Positions 6,721 to 13,109 of a stretch of 47,922 bases of DNA are shown here, piece by piece. The translations under genes were made by a program, and so were the position numbers. Below the pieces are notes generated by a model. It did no database searches. It saw nothing but the letters and a program-made list of their open reading frames with translations, and was not told the origin of the DNA. This DNA comes from Campylobacteraceae bacterium (GTDB lineage Bacteria; Campylobacterota; Campylobacteria; Campylobacterales; Campylobacteraceae): assembly GCA_031274495.1 (NCBI GenBank), contig JAISQB010000036.1:1-47922 (forward strand). Reading direction: 5' to 3'. Numbering within the stretch: position 1 is the first letter of the stretch; every line of letters begins with the position of its first letter.

Positions 6721-7449
6721 ATGTTTCAGACATTAAAACAGATAGTGAGGATTTTTACCATTGAAGATTTCGCGAAAAATCCTGATGCCCCCTTGATAGA
6801 TGAAGCCGATCGGCGCGCTCTTTTTGTTGGGCTTATAAACAGCGAGCAGATTACCGCATATGCCGATAGCCTTACGACAGGGCTTCCTAAGGATAGGGTG
6901 TTTCAGGGTTTGACTGAAGCGTGGGATATTTATGATGTGAAAAGCGCACGCGAAATCATCGAATGGCTCCGGCAAGCAGGGCATCGGGCGTATTATGATG
7001 AGATATATCCATTGTTGAAAAGCTCCGATCAGGAAAAACGAAATAGACTCATTGAAGAGAAATTTGGAGAGTGCGCTCCGGAGGCAATCGAGTTTGCGGA
7101 TAATCTCGCGGGGTGTATTGCGAGCAGGGGTGATAACGGTTTTGCTGCTTTTAATGATGAAAATATGAAAAAAGGGATACTTGCGTGGGATTTGGGGAGG
7201 TTAGTAGTGATCGCTCGTCTGTGCTTTGACGCAGGCTATATCGATGAAAAAACGGCGTGGGAAGTCATAAGAAGCGCATACGAAGCGGCGGCAAAGAGAT
7301 ATCCTAACTGGAAAGAATTTGCCATCTCTTATCTCATCGGACGCGGAATGTTCGGCGGCGACTCGATGATGTTGAACGGGCTATATTCCATCGCGGAAAA
7401 AGCATTTGAAGATGATAATAGTCCGTGGAAAAATATCCCGTTAAAATAA
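6721..7449 (+). CDS. DUF1266 family protein
   Basis: This 242-residue soluble protein matches my memory of DUF1266. Its C-terminal half has the AWDLGRLVVIARLCFDAGYI segment, followed by E.AWEVI..A...AA..Y..W.EF..SYLIGRGMFGG. The function of the family is unknown, though members occur as isolated genes in enterobacteria, Clostridia and others and sometimes near contact-dependent or polymorphic toxin loci. The start at 6721 is set by GGAGG six bases upstream. It has its own promoter and is bounded on the left by cassette-like repeats. Composition is less AT-rich than the beta-lactamase, so the two probably have different sources. Confidence 0.75.
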   Translation: MFQTLKQIVRIFTIEDFAKNPDAPLIDEADRRALFVGLINSEQITAYADSLTTGLPKDRVFQGLTEAWDIYDVKSAREIIEWLRQAGHRAYYDEIYPLLKSSDQEKRNRLIEEKFGECAPEAIEFADNLAGCIASRGDNGFAAFNDENMKKGILAWDLGRLVVIARLCFDAGYIDEKTAWEVIRSAYEAAAKRYPNWKEFAISYLIGRGMFGGDSMMLNGLYSIAEKAFEDDNSPWKNIPLK

Positions 7450-7774
7450 CGGCAGACTGTAGCGGCTACCATTCGCATAGTTCACAGTTCAGGGTGGACT
7501 GGTTTTTCTTATATGTCTTTAATACTTTCTAAAAATAACTACATAATAAAATATACACCTATACAATAATCGCATTTTTGGTATTAAAATATTGACAAAA
7601 AAATAAAAATAGGATATAGTAAGTATACATATCTTATATGGATAATGTTATGGATATCGACAATTTATCGTGATTTTTGGCAAGATTTATGAAGCGAGAT
7701 TTGGATAATCGACCTTACAACGGAGAAAATCAGTCAGAGGCGCCAACGAAACGGTTAAAATTTAGGAGGATGAT
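7450..7774. other. Intergenic region with promoter for the next gene
   Basis: 325 bases without a convincing gene. The promoter at 7592-7620 predicts a leader of about 148 bases before the ATG at 7775. I see no recognisable riboswitch in that leader. Confidence 0.4.
7592..7620 (+). promoter_or_regulatory. Probable sigma70 promoter
   Basis: TTGACA (7592-7597), a 17-base spacer and TATAGT (7615-7620) point toward the membrane protein gene at 7775, which has an AGGAGG ribosome binding site. Confidence 0.5.
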
Positions 7775-8146
7775 ATGACACTAAAACAAGAGATATTTCG
7801 CGCGATATTTGTGATATTGGGGCTTGTGGAAATATCTACCAATCTATTTTATCTTTTGGGCAAAGAGGCATTATCCAAAGCAAAATTTCAACACCAAGAG
7901 ATGCCTAAAAACATCACAATGAGTCAGCTGAAAATCAAAGTGATATTTATGCTTGTATTTGGCGTTTTATTTTTTATGGTGGGGATTTTTTCTTATATCG
8001 CGGGGTTATACAATGATACTCTCTTCTTTAGCGTACTGCTTTTGTTTACCATTTATGCCTTATGTGAAGCTTTATACTATAAGTACTGGAGAATATTTGG
8101 ATTTTTTACTTTGTCTGCTGCATTGACCATCGTGAGTATTGCATAA
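7775..8146 (+). CDS. Small four-helix membrane protein, unknown function
   Basis: This 123-residue protein has four predicted transmembrane segments (about residues 9-28, 53-75, 79-98 and 105-122). A short polar stretch, including HQEMPKNIT, lies between the first two. AGGAGG precedes the ATG. I do not recognise a family or any catalytic motif. The next gene follows after 44 bases in the same direction, so the two could share a transcript. It has no signal peptide beyond the first helix. Confidence 0.65.
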   Translation: MTLKQEIFRAIFVILGLVEISTNLFYLLGKEALSKAKFQHQEMPKNITMSQLKIKVIFMLVFGVLFFMVGIFSYIAGLYNDTLFFSVLLLFTIYALCEALYYKYWRIFGFFTLSAALTIVSIA

Positions 8147-8190
8147 ATCAAACACGGTTGCATTATTAAAAACAGTTTAAAGGAGTTACT

Positions 8191-8622
8191 ATGGCACATT
8201 CTTATAAAAAAAATGCCGCAGGTGGATTTACAACATCTACTTCTGAAAAAAAAGATAAGAGGATATGGCATAAAAGATTGAGGGCGGCGCAATTACAAAA
8301 GTTAAACATTAGCAAGGATGTTGAAAATCAAATTATGCCCGCAATAAATGAGGTTTCAGACCCTTGGGATATGGATAAAGACGGCAAACATATATATTGT
8401 ACGGAAATTTCAATAAGAAAAGATATCAATGGCTACTTTTCCGGATTAAAAAATAGCTCTGACAAGGAGGTCTATTTTGAAAATAACTCCAATTCCTATG
8501 TGATAAAAGACTTTTTAGAGTATTTTAAAATCAATAAAATGAGCAATAAATTATTCAATATTACCGATAAGCAAAAAGAGCAATTTATCGCCTGTTTTAT
8601 CAAAAAGAGTAAGAGAAAATAG
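8191..8622 (+). CDS. Hypothetical protein, unknown function
   Basis: This 143-residue basic, soluble protein has an N-terminus rich in Lys, Thr and Ser (AHSYKKNAAGGFTTSTSEKK, then DKRIWHKRLR). No membrane segment or catalytic motif is visible. I have a weak impression that proteins with a similar start occur as lone cargo genes in Gram-negative accessory regions, with no known function. AAGGAG precedes the ATG. An attC-like central motif lies just after its stop codon. Confidence 0.65.
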   Translation: MAHSYKKNAAGGFTTSTSEKKDKRIWHKRLRAAQLQKLNISKDVENQIMPAINEVSDPWDMDKDGKHIYCTEISIRKDINGYFSGLKNSSDKEVYFENNSNSYVIKDFLEYFKINKMSNKLFNITDKQKEQFIACFIKKSKRK

Positions 8623-8628
8623 AACAGT

Positions 8629-8660
8629 GGGGCGGCTCGGGCTACGGGTTTGCTTTAGTC
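8629..8660 (+). repeat. Fragment resembling the centre of the candidate attC
   Basis: GGGGCGGCTCGGG followed by CTACGGGTTTGCTTT matches GGTGGCTCGGG...TTTTGATTT at 6331-6359 at about three quarters of positions. It begins 6 bases after a stop codon, which is where a cassette's attC should lie. The expected GTTATG right end is not present, so if it is an attC it is decayed. Confidence 0.3.
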
Positions 8661-8765
8661 TTTGCTTCGCAACACAATATAGGCAAAAATGTTGATAATA
8701 TTTATAGGATATTATTGATAGCAAGATATGATGTACATATTAAATTCTTTTCAAGGAGATTTGAT

Positions 8766-9113
8766 ATGAAACCAAAACAGTTTGCGTGTTTGATTGCGCT
8801 ATTAACTTTTGTTTGTATGGCTCTTAATGCACAAGTTGGTTATACCGGACCAGGACCCGAGATCATAACCGTTGAAGCGGCAAAAAAGCTTCGGGATGAT
8901 TCTCCTGTGGCTTTGAGGGGTAAAATTGAGAAATCTCTCGGTGATGAAAATTATCTCTTTTCAGATGATTCGGGAAGTATTATCGTTGAAATTGACGATA
9001 GATTGTGGGCGGGAATTAGTGTAAATCAAAATGATGTGGTCGAGATCGTTGGAGAAGTTGATAAAGGCTTCACAAAGATCGAGGTGGAGGCAAGTAGTAT
9101 AAAAAAATTATAG
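8766..9113 (+). CDS. YgiW/YdeI-type BOF-domain periplasmic protein
   Basis: This 115-residue protein has a signal peptide (cleavage near ALNA-QV). A single bacterial OB-fold domain of the YgiW/YdeI family follows, with the GYTGPGP lead-in, ALRGKIEKSLGDENYLFSDDSG, IIVEIDDRLW and DVVEIVGEVDKGF segments. YgiW (VisP) relatives are periplasmic stress proteins in enterobacteria. What this copy binds is unknown. The start at 8766 is chosen for AAGGAGA seven bases upstream and because it leaves a proper signal peptide. The frame is open further upstream to 8715. Confidence 0.82.
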   Translation: MKPKQFACLIALLTFVCMALNAQVGYTGPGPEIITVEAAKKLRDDSPVALRGKIEKSLGDENYLFSDDSGSIIVEIDDRLWAGISVNQNDVVEIVGEVDKGFTKIEVEASSIKKL

Positions 9114-9154
9114 GAAAATATTATCCGTGATTTATTGCAGATATCATTAAAAAG

Positions 9155-9183
9155 CCTATCCTAAACCGTAGTTTTGGGATAGG
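9155..9183. terminator. Hairpin after the YgiW-like gene
   Basis: CCTATCC.AAAC (9155-9166) pairs with GTTTTGGGATAGG (9171-9183) around a CGTA loop, about 12 base pairs with one bulge. No T run follows on the plus strand. It may be a weak terminator or a recombination-site stem. Confidence 0.4.
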
Positions 9184-9314
9184 TCACTCTCTTACGCTGT
9201 TGTTCCGTAGCATTTTGCATTAATTAGCAAACATCATCATAAATACAATCAATGAAAAATATAGACTTAATTTAAAAAATTGTAAAATATACCGTCACAG
9301 TTTTAGGAGGCAAT

Positions 9315-9416
9315 ATGGGCGGGGTTACGACGGGCGAATTGGCGAAGCTGTCGGGGAAAAGAGGTCTATGCGGCGAAATATGCAATGAAGGTCTGAAATA
9401 TGCACGAATATATTAG
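9315..9416 (+). CDS. 33-codon ORF with ideal ribosome binding site
   Basis: AGGAGG at 9305-9310 precedes an ATG that opens a 33-residue frame, MGGVTTGELAKLSGKRG and on, ending in TAG at 9416. The GELAKLSG segment recalls the first helix of a MerR-type DNA-binding domain, so this could be a truncated regulator. Alternatively it is a short upstream peptide whose translation feeds the next gene, because the next ATG (9400) lies inside it in another frame. Confidence 0.35.
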   Translation: MGGVTTGELAKLSGKRGLCGEICNEGLKYARIY

Positions 9417-9909
9417 GGATGTTTTGTCGGCGAAAATAGGAGGTTTAAGTCCGGAAAATAGAAAAATCGCCGAAGCGTTAGTCAAGAAATTGCACTCTTT
9501 TACCCACGCGCCGCTAAATAAAAAGGATGGTTTGCGGATGTTGCCGTTTATCGAGTCTTGGGAGCTGGTAAGTACGGTTGCAGCTGTCGTAAAAGAGCAT
9601 AAATTGGGTTTCAATGATGAAACGAATGGGTTTGTCCATCCGAACACCGATAGGTCTATCCCGTATTATGATAGTGTGGGCTACTACTATTGTATCGATC
9701 TGCTTGTTTTGTATGTGATAAATAAAAAAGAGAATTACGAAAAAATAATATCCGTTTTGGAAAGCGAAATTGCAAAAGAGAACGAACACTCTAAGATAAA
9801 AAAAGAGCGCGGTGGGCGATGTTTTGATGTGATGTCGCGGGTGTTTGGATTTTATAAAAAAGATACGGATATGCTTGATAATTTGACGGCAAAACTTGAA
9901 AAATATTAG
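9400..9909 (+). CDS. Hypothetical protein, unknown function
   Basis: This 169-residue soluble protein is mostly helical-looking, with no signal peptide, membrane helix or motif I recognise. Features are a tyrosine cluster (DSVGYYYCIDLLVLYV) near residue 90 and a charged helix (ENYEKIISVLESEIAKENEH) after it. The start has only GAAGG upstream. The strong ribosome binding site belongs to the 33-codon frame that overlaps its first five codons, so translation may be coupled. It is followed after 27 bases by the flavoprotein gene and may be co-transcribed with it. Confidence 0.6.
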   Translation: MHEYIRDVLSAKIGGLSPENRKIAEALVKKLHSFTHAPLNKKDGLRMLPFIESWELVSTVAAVVKEHKLGFNDETNGFVHPNTDRSIPYYDSVGYYYCIDLLVLYVINKKENYEKIISVLESEIAKENEHSKIKKERGGRCFDVMSRVFGFYKKDTDMLDNLTAKLEKY

Positions 9910-9936
9910 CAAAAAAACATAATATAAAGGAGCATT

Positions 9937-10980
9937 ATGTACGATATCGCCATCATAGGGTTGGGTCCTGCGGGGGCTACTTTGGCAAGGCTGTTGGACA
10001 AGAGGTATAAGGTCATCGCGATAGATAGAAAAAATTCTAAAACAGGCAAATGCTGCGGGGGATTGCTATCGCCTGATGCACAAAAGATACTTGCCCAGTT
10101 TGATATCTGCCTGCCAAAAGATGTCTTGGTGGATCCGCAAATATTTTCGGTAAAAACTATAGATTTAAATAGTCGCATCGAGAGGTTTTATCAGAGATTT
10201 TATATCAATATGAATAGGGCAAAATTTGATAATTTCCTAATCTCTCTCATCCCAAACAGCGTAGAGATATACAGCGATAGTTTTTGCAGAAAGATCGAAA
10301 AAGAGGAGGGCAAATACCGCCTTACTTTCAAAGCAAACGGAGAAGATAGGGTCGAAGAGGCAAAGATTATCATCGGAGCCGACGGGGCAAACTCTATCGT
10401 TAGAAATACCTTTTACAAAGCAAATAAAATCGACAAATATGTATCCGTCCAAGAGTGGTACGAGGACAATGCAAATTCGCCGTTTTACTCTTGCATTTTT
10501 GATAAGGAGATAACGGATTCGTATTGCTGGACGATATCAAAAGACAACTATTTTATCATCGGAGGGGCGTTTCCGTCACGCGATAGCAATTGGAGATTTG
10601 AACTTTTAAAAAAGAAGGTAAAAAAGAGCGGGATAGTATTTGGGAAATTGGTAAAAAGGGAGGGTTGTTTTGTATGCTTTAATAGAGGCATCGCGACTAC
10701 ATATACGGGCAAAGATGGGGCGTATCTGGTAGGAGAGGCGGCGGGGATGATAAGTCCGAGCTCTTTGGAGGGGATCAGCTACTCTATGGAGAGCGCGAAG
10801 ATACTGTCGGGAGTTTTAAATAAAAACCTCAATAAAATTGACCGTAAATATTTCATAAGGACGCTGGGTATCAGGATAAAATTGATGCTGAAAATCCTAA
10901 AAATGCCGTTTATGTACAATACGATTTTGAGGAGATTGATTATGAAGAGCGGGCTTAGGACTATTAAAAAGATGAAGTAA
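9937..10980 (+). CDS. Geranylgeranyl-reductase-like FAD-dependent oxidoreductase
   Basis: This 347-residue flavoprotein has the Rossmann ADP-binding motif G8-x-G10-x2-G13 at its N-terminus. Then come the CCGGLLSP segment near residue 38, the GADGANS motif near residue 147 and the second FAD contact LVGEAAGMISPSSLEGI near residue 266. This is the layout of the geranylgeranyl reductase / halogenase-like group of PHBH-fold enzymes. It probably reduces or hydroxylates a lipid or aromatic compound, but the substrate cannot be told. AAGGAG lies upstream of the ATG. It follows an unknown gene and has no isoprenoid genes nearby, so it looks like accessory cargo. Confidence 0.82.
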   Translation: MYDIAIIGLGPAGATLARLLDKRYKVIAIDRKNSKTGKCCGGLLSPDAQKILAQFDICLPKDVLVDPQIFSVKTIDLNSRIERFYQRFYINMNRAKFDNFLISLIPNSVEIYSDSFCRKIEKEEGKYRLTFKANGEDRVEEAKIIIGADGANSIVRNTFYKANKIDKYVSVQEWYEDNANSPFYSCIFDKEITDSYCWTISKDNYFIIGGAFPSRDSNWRFELLKKKVKKSGIVFGKLVKREGCFVCFNRGIATTYTGKDGAYLVGEAAGMISPSSLEGISYSMESAKILSGVLNKNLNKIDRKYFIRTLGIRIKLMLKILKMPFMYNTILRRLIMKSGLRTIKKMK

Positions 10981-11043
10981 AAACTAAAACGCGGGTTGCA
11001 TTGACAAGGTATCAACTTTTCTATAGCAAGATTGCTTTAAAAT

Positions 11044-11220
11044 TTGACCAAAAATGGGAGGGCGATTTTCCTTTCAAAAAAAGCTGCCCGGAAGTTAATC
11101 GCCAACTATTCCGACAAACTCGACCTGCGCCCGATTAGCAACAATCAAGCGGTTGTTGTTGACGGCGATAGAATTGAAACGCTTACCGCTGAAAAGAAAG
11201 GCAAGAAGAGCGCCGTATAG
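11044..11220 (+). pseudogene. Protein-like fragment without a proper start
   Basis: The frame after a TAA at 11038 reads TKNGRAIFLSKKAARKLIAN and continues in protein-like fashion to a TAG at 11218-11220. Only a TTG (11044) could start it and there is no ribosome binding site. TTGACA at 11001 and TATAGC at 11022 upstream could be a promoter remnant. I read it as the 3' end of a disrupted gene of unknown family. It could instead be a very small gene of 58 codons. Confidence 0.3.
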
Positions 11221-11304
11221 CTCAAATGTGGGTAAAAAATAGAACTGTTGACGATATGGGTAAAATATGGTCGATTTTAGACGTAAAAACCAAAGGGGCG
11301 TTGG

Positions 11305-11625
11305 GTGGCGAGTGATATTGAATTTGTGAATTTTGTGATGGACCAGATCAGGGACGCTGGGGTGATAACGCACAAGAAAATGTTTGGGGAGTATATGATA
11401 TATTCAAACCAAAAGCCTGTGTTGCTGGTGTGCGATAATACCGTGTTTGTAAAGATTCACGATTGTGTGAAAGCGCTGCTGAAAGACGCTGAAACGGGCT
11501 TTCCGTATGATGGGGCAAAGGAGCATTATATCGCTGATGTTGATGATGGGGAGTTGTTGTCGCAGATAGTAAGAGAGATGGAAAGGGTGACGCCTACCCT
11601 TAAGAAAAAGAAGAAAAAGTCATAA
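11305..11625 (+). CDS. TfoX N-terminal domain protein
   Basis: The 106-residue protein matches the TfoX_N domain: a helix DIEFVNFVMDQI, then ITHKKMFGEYMIY, LLVCDNTVFVKI and the GAKEHYIADVDD segment. Stand-alone TfoX_N proteins are common and their role is unknown. The competence role belongs to longer Sxy/TfoX proteins and should not be assumed. The start is GTG at 11305 with AAGGGG about 10 bases upstream. The C-terminus ends in a run of seven or more lysines, encoded by an A-rich stretch, which is typical of such proteins. It is the last gene of the accessory island. Confidence 0.8.
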   Translation: MASDIEFVNFVMDQIRDAGVITHKKMFGEYMIYSNQKPVLLVCDNTVFVKIHDCVKALLKDAETGFPYDGAKEHYIADVDDGELLSQIVREMERVTPTLKKKKKKS

Positions 11626-11764
11626 AGCAGCACTGCTCTGCGTTTGTGTAGGTCAAGCTCGCGTCAATTCTCGCGGTAAAAGTTTCTTGACAAATACCAT
11701 ACGGTGGTGGTTTTGATGTTAAAGACTTTCCCGCGCCGGCAAACGCCAAGATAAAAATTTAAAA

Positions 11765-11793
11765 TTGCAAAAAAAGCTATAATAATCTATAAT
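11765..11793 (+). promoter_or_regulatory. Probable promoter of the orphan permease
   Basis: TTGCAA (11765-11770), a 17-base spacer and TATAAT (11788-11793). A second TATAAT lies at 11778-11783. A promoter of its own agrees with the gene standing alone. Confidence 0.5.
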
Positions 11794-11826
11794 TTCATTT
11801 TTTACGATACATTAAAGAGAGTTTGT

Positions 11827-12624
11827 ATGAAGAAGATGCCCGTTGTGAGCTTTGGGATTTTGATTTTTGTGGTTTTGTTGTCGTTTTTTGGCGGGTTTGT
11901 ATATCAGCCATCGCCTTATGATATGAACGCCAATGCGCTTTTGGAAGCTCCAAGTTTAGGGCATATACTTGGCACCGATAGGCTTGGGCGCGATCTGTTG
12001 GCGCGGATAATGAAGGGCGGGCAAGTGTCGCTTATCATAGGATTTGGCAGTGCGACGATAGCGAGCTTCGTGGGGCTTGCCATAGGGATAAGTGCGGGAT
12101 TTTTCGCCAAAAATACGGATAAAGTCATCGTCGTTATGATAGACCTGTTTCTCACTTTTCCGACATTTTTTCTACTTTTGGCGCTTATCAGTTATGTGAA
12201 CGCTTCGGCACTTACGCTCATCATCGTCATCTCCGTGACGGGCTGGATGGGGATGGCGAGGATGATACGAAGCGAAAGTTTCGCCATCAACGCGCAGCCG
12301 TTCATAAAGGTACTAAAACTCTCCAATGTCTCAAGGCTAAAAATCATCTTCAAATACTTCACGCCGCTTTTGGCGCCTCTGTTTTTCATAAGTTTTACCT
12401 TCGGAATCAGCGGCGCGATACTATCCGAAAGCGGTCTTAGCTTCCTTGGAATCGGCGTTATGCCGCCAGATATTAGCTGGGGGAGTATCTTGTCGGAGGG
12501 CAAAGAGGTGATAGATGTGGCTTGGTGGATCAGCTTTTTCCCCGGACTTATGATATTTTTGGTCACACTCTCGCTTATCAATATCAGCGATTATCTGCAA
12601 TTTTTGACGAATCAAAAGGGTTAA
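11827..12624 (+). CDS. ABC transporter permease, DppC/OppC type (orphan)
   Basis: This 265-residue inner-membrane protein has an N-terminal anchoring helix and then the OppC-like LGTDRLGRDLLARIMKGGQ segment. Five further helices follow, with the cytoplasmic coupling loop at about residues 190-205 (GAILSESGLSFLGIG) that contacts the ATPase. This type imports peptides, nickel or similar solutes. Its usual partners (DppB-type permease, ATPases, binding protein) are not adjacent. The accessory island lies on its left and a decayed stretch on its right, so the rest of the transporter may be elsewhere or lost. The start at 11827 has GAGAG upstream. Confidence 0.85.
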   Translation: MKKMPVVSFGILIFVVLLSFFGGFVYQPSPYDMNANALLEAPSLGHILGTDRLGRDLLARIMKGGQVSLIIGFGSATIASFVGLAIGISAGFFAKNTDKVIVVMIDLFLTFPTFFLLLALISYVNASALTLIIVISVTGWMGMARMIRSESFAINAQPFIKVLKLSNVSRLKIIFKYFTPLLAPLFFISFTFGISGAILSESGLSFLGIGVMPPDISWGSILSEGKEVIDVAWWISFFPGLMIFLVTLSLINISDYLQFLTNQKG

Positions 12625-12674
12625 GTTCCCGCGCCAATCCTGCCAAAACGCGTGCTTTTAGCGGTATTGCAAAA

Positions 12675-12881
12675 TTACTCTATTTTTTGCAAATAGTGAA
12701 ATAGTCCGACGTTTGTATAGTATATCTGCGCGCCCATATAGCCCTTGACGCCATAGATGTCGGTTAATTCCTCAAACTCCGCGACAGATAAAACATCAGC
12801 AGTTACATCAGCGGAAAAAATAAGACAAAACCGCGTTATTGTATCAAATTTGCCACTATTTATATTTAGCTTAAATTTATT
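12675..12881 (-). pseudogene. Minus-strand protein-like remnant, no start codon
   Basis: The minus-strand frame from 12881 to a TAA at 12675-12677 has 68 codons and reads like real protein (for example FDTITRFCLIFSADVTADVL, then EFEELTDIYGVKGYMGAQIY). There is no ATG, GTG or TTG with a ribosome binding site at its start. It therefore looks like the 3' end of a lost gene between the orphan permease and the iron locus. The family is not recognised. Confidence 0.4.
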
Positions 12882-13001
12882 TTAATTTTATGGTTGATAA
12901 TCTCTTAAATTTCCGCCGTTTTTTGACAAATTTTAGCCATACCTGATAAAAATTCTCAGAAGCTATAAAGCGCCATCTTGTCGTTGTTTTGGGGGATGCG
13001 T

Positions 13002-13016
13002 TGATAATAATTATCG
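13002..13016. promoter_or_regulatory. Fur box-like palindrome 1
   Basis: TGATAAT-A-ATTATCG is a 7-1-7 inverted repeat with one mismatch to the Fur consensus arms (TGATAAT/ATTATCA). It lies about 94 bases upstream of the ftr1 ATG. Fur repression under iron sufficiency fits what is known for the P19 locus of C. jejuni. Confidence 0.65.
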
Positions 13017-13076
13017 GTATTTAATCATTTATAAAGCTTCTAAATAGTAAAATTCTATTTTTACTTTTTATCGTTT

Positions 13077-13091
13077 TGATAATCAATATCT
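13077..13091. promoter_or_regulatory. Fur box-like palindrome 2
   Basis: TGATAAT-C-AATATCT also matches the 7-1-7 Fur pattern, with a GATAATCAATATC core one base from the classical GATAATCATTATC. It sits 18 bases before the ftr1 ATG, so a bound repressor would cover the transcript start or the leader. Together with box 1 it suggests cooperative iron control. Confidence 0.65.
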
Positions 13092-13109
13092 AATATTTTG
13101 GAGTTTTTT

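Noticed and set aside
11640-11760. Minus-strand reading with a P-loop-like AFAGAGKS segment before the orphan permease
   Set aside because: It is short and has no start, no ribosome binding site and no supporting Walker B. The plus-strand promoter of the permease follows immediately. Chance resemblance is likely.
12192-12581. Long minus-strand frames opposite the orphan permease, and many similar ones elsewhere (for example opposite atpB, leuB, iorA and the ABC permeases)
   Set aside because: They are antisense shadows of clearly homologous genes, with no ribosome binding sites and unnatural composition.
12642-13000. Possible tRNA or small RNA between the orphan permease and the Fur boxes
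   Set aside because: No cloverleaf or T-loop GTTCRA pattern was found. The readable signal is the protein-like minus-strand fragment.
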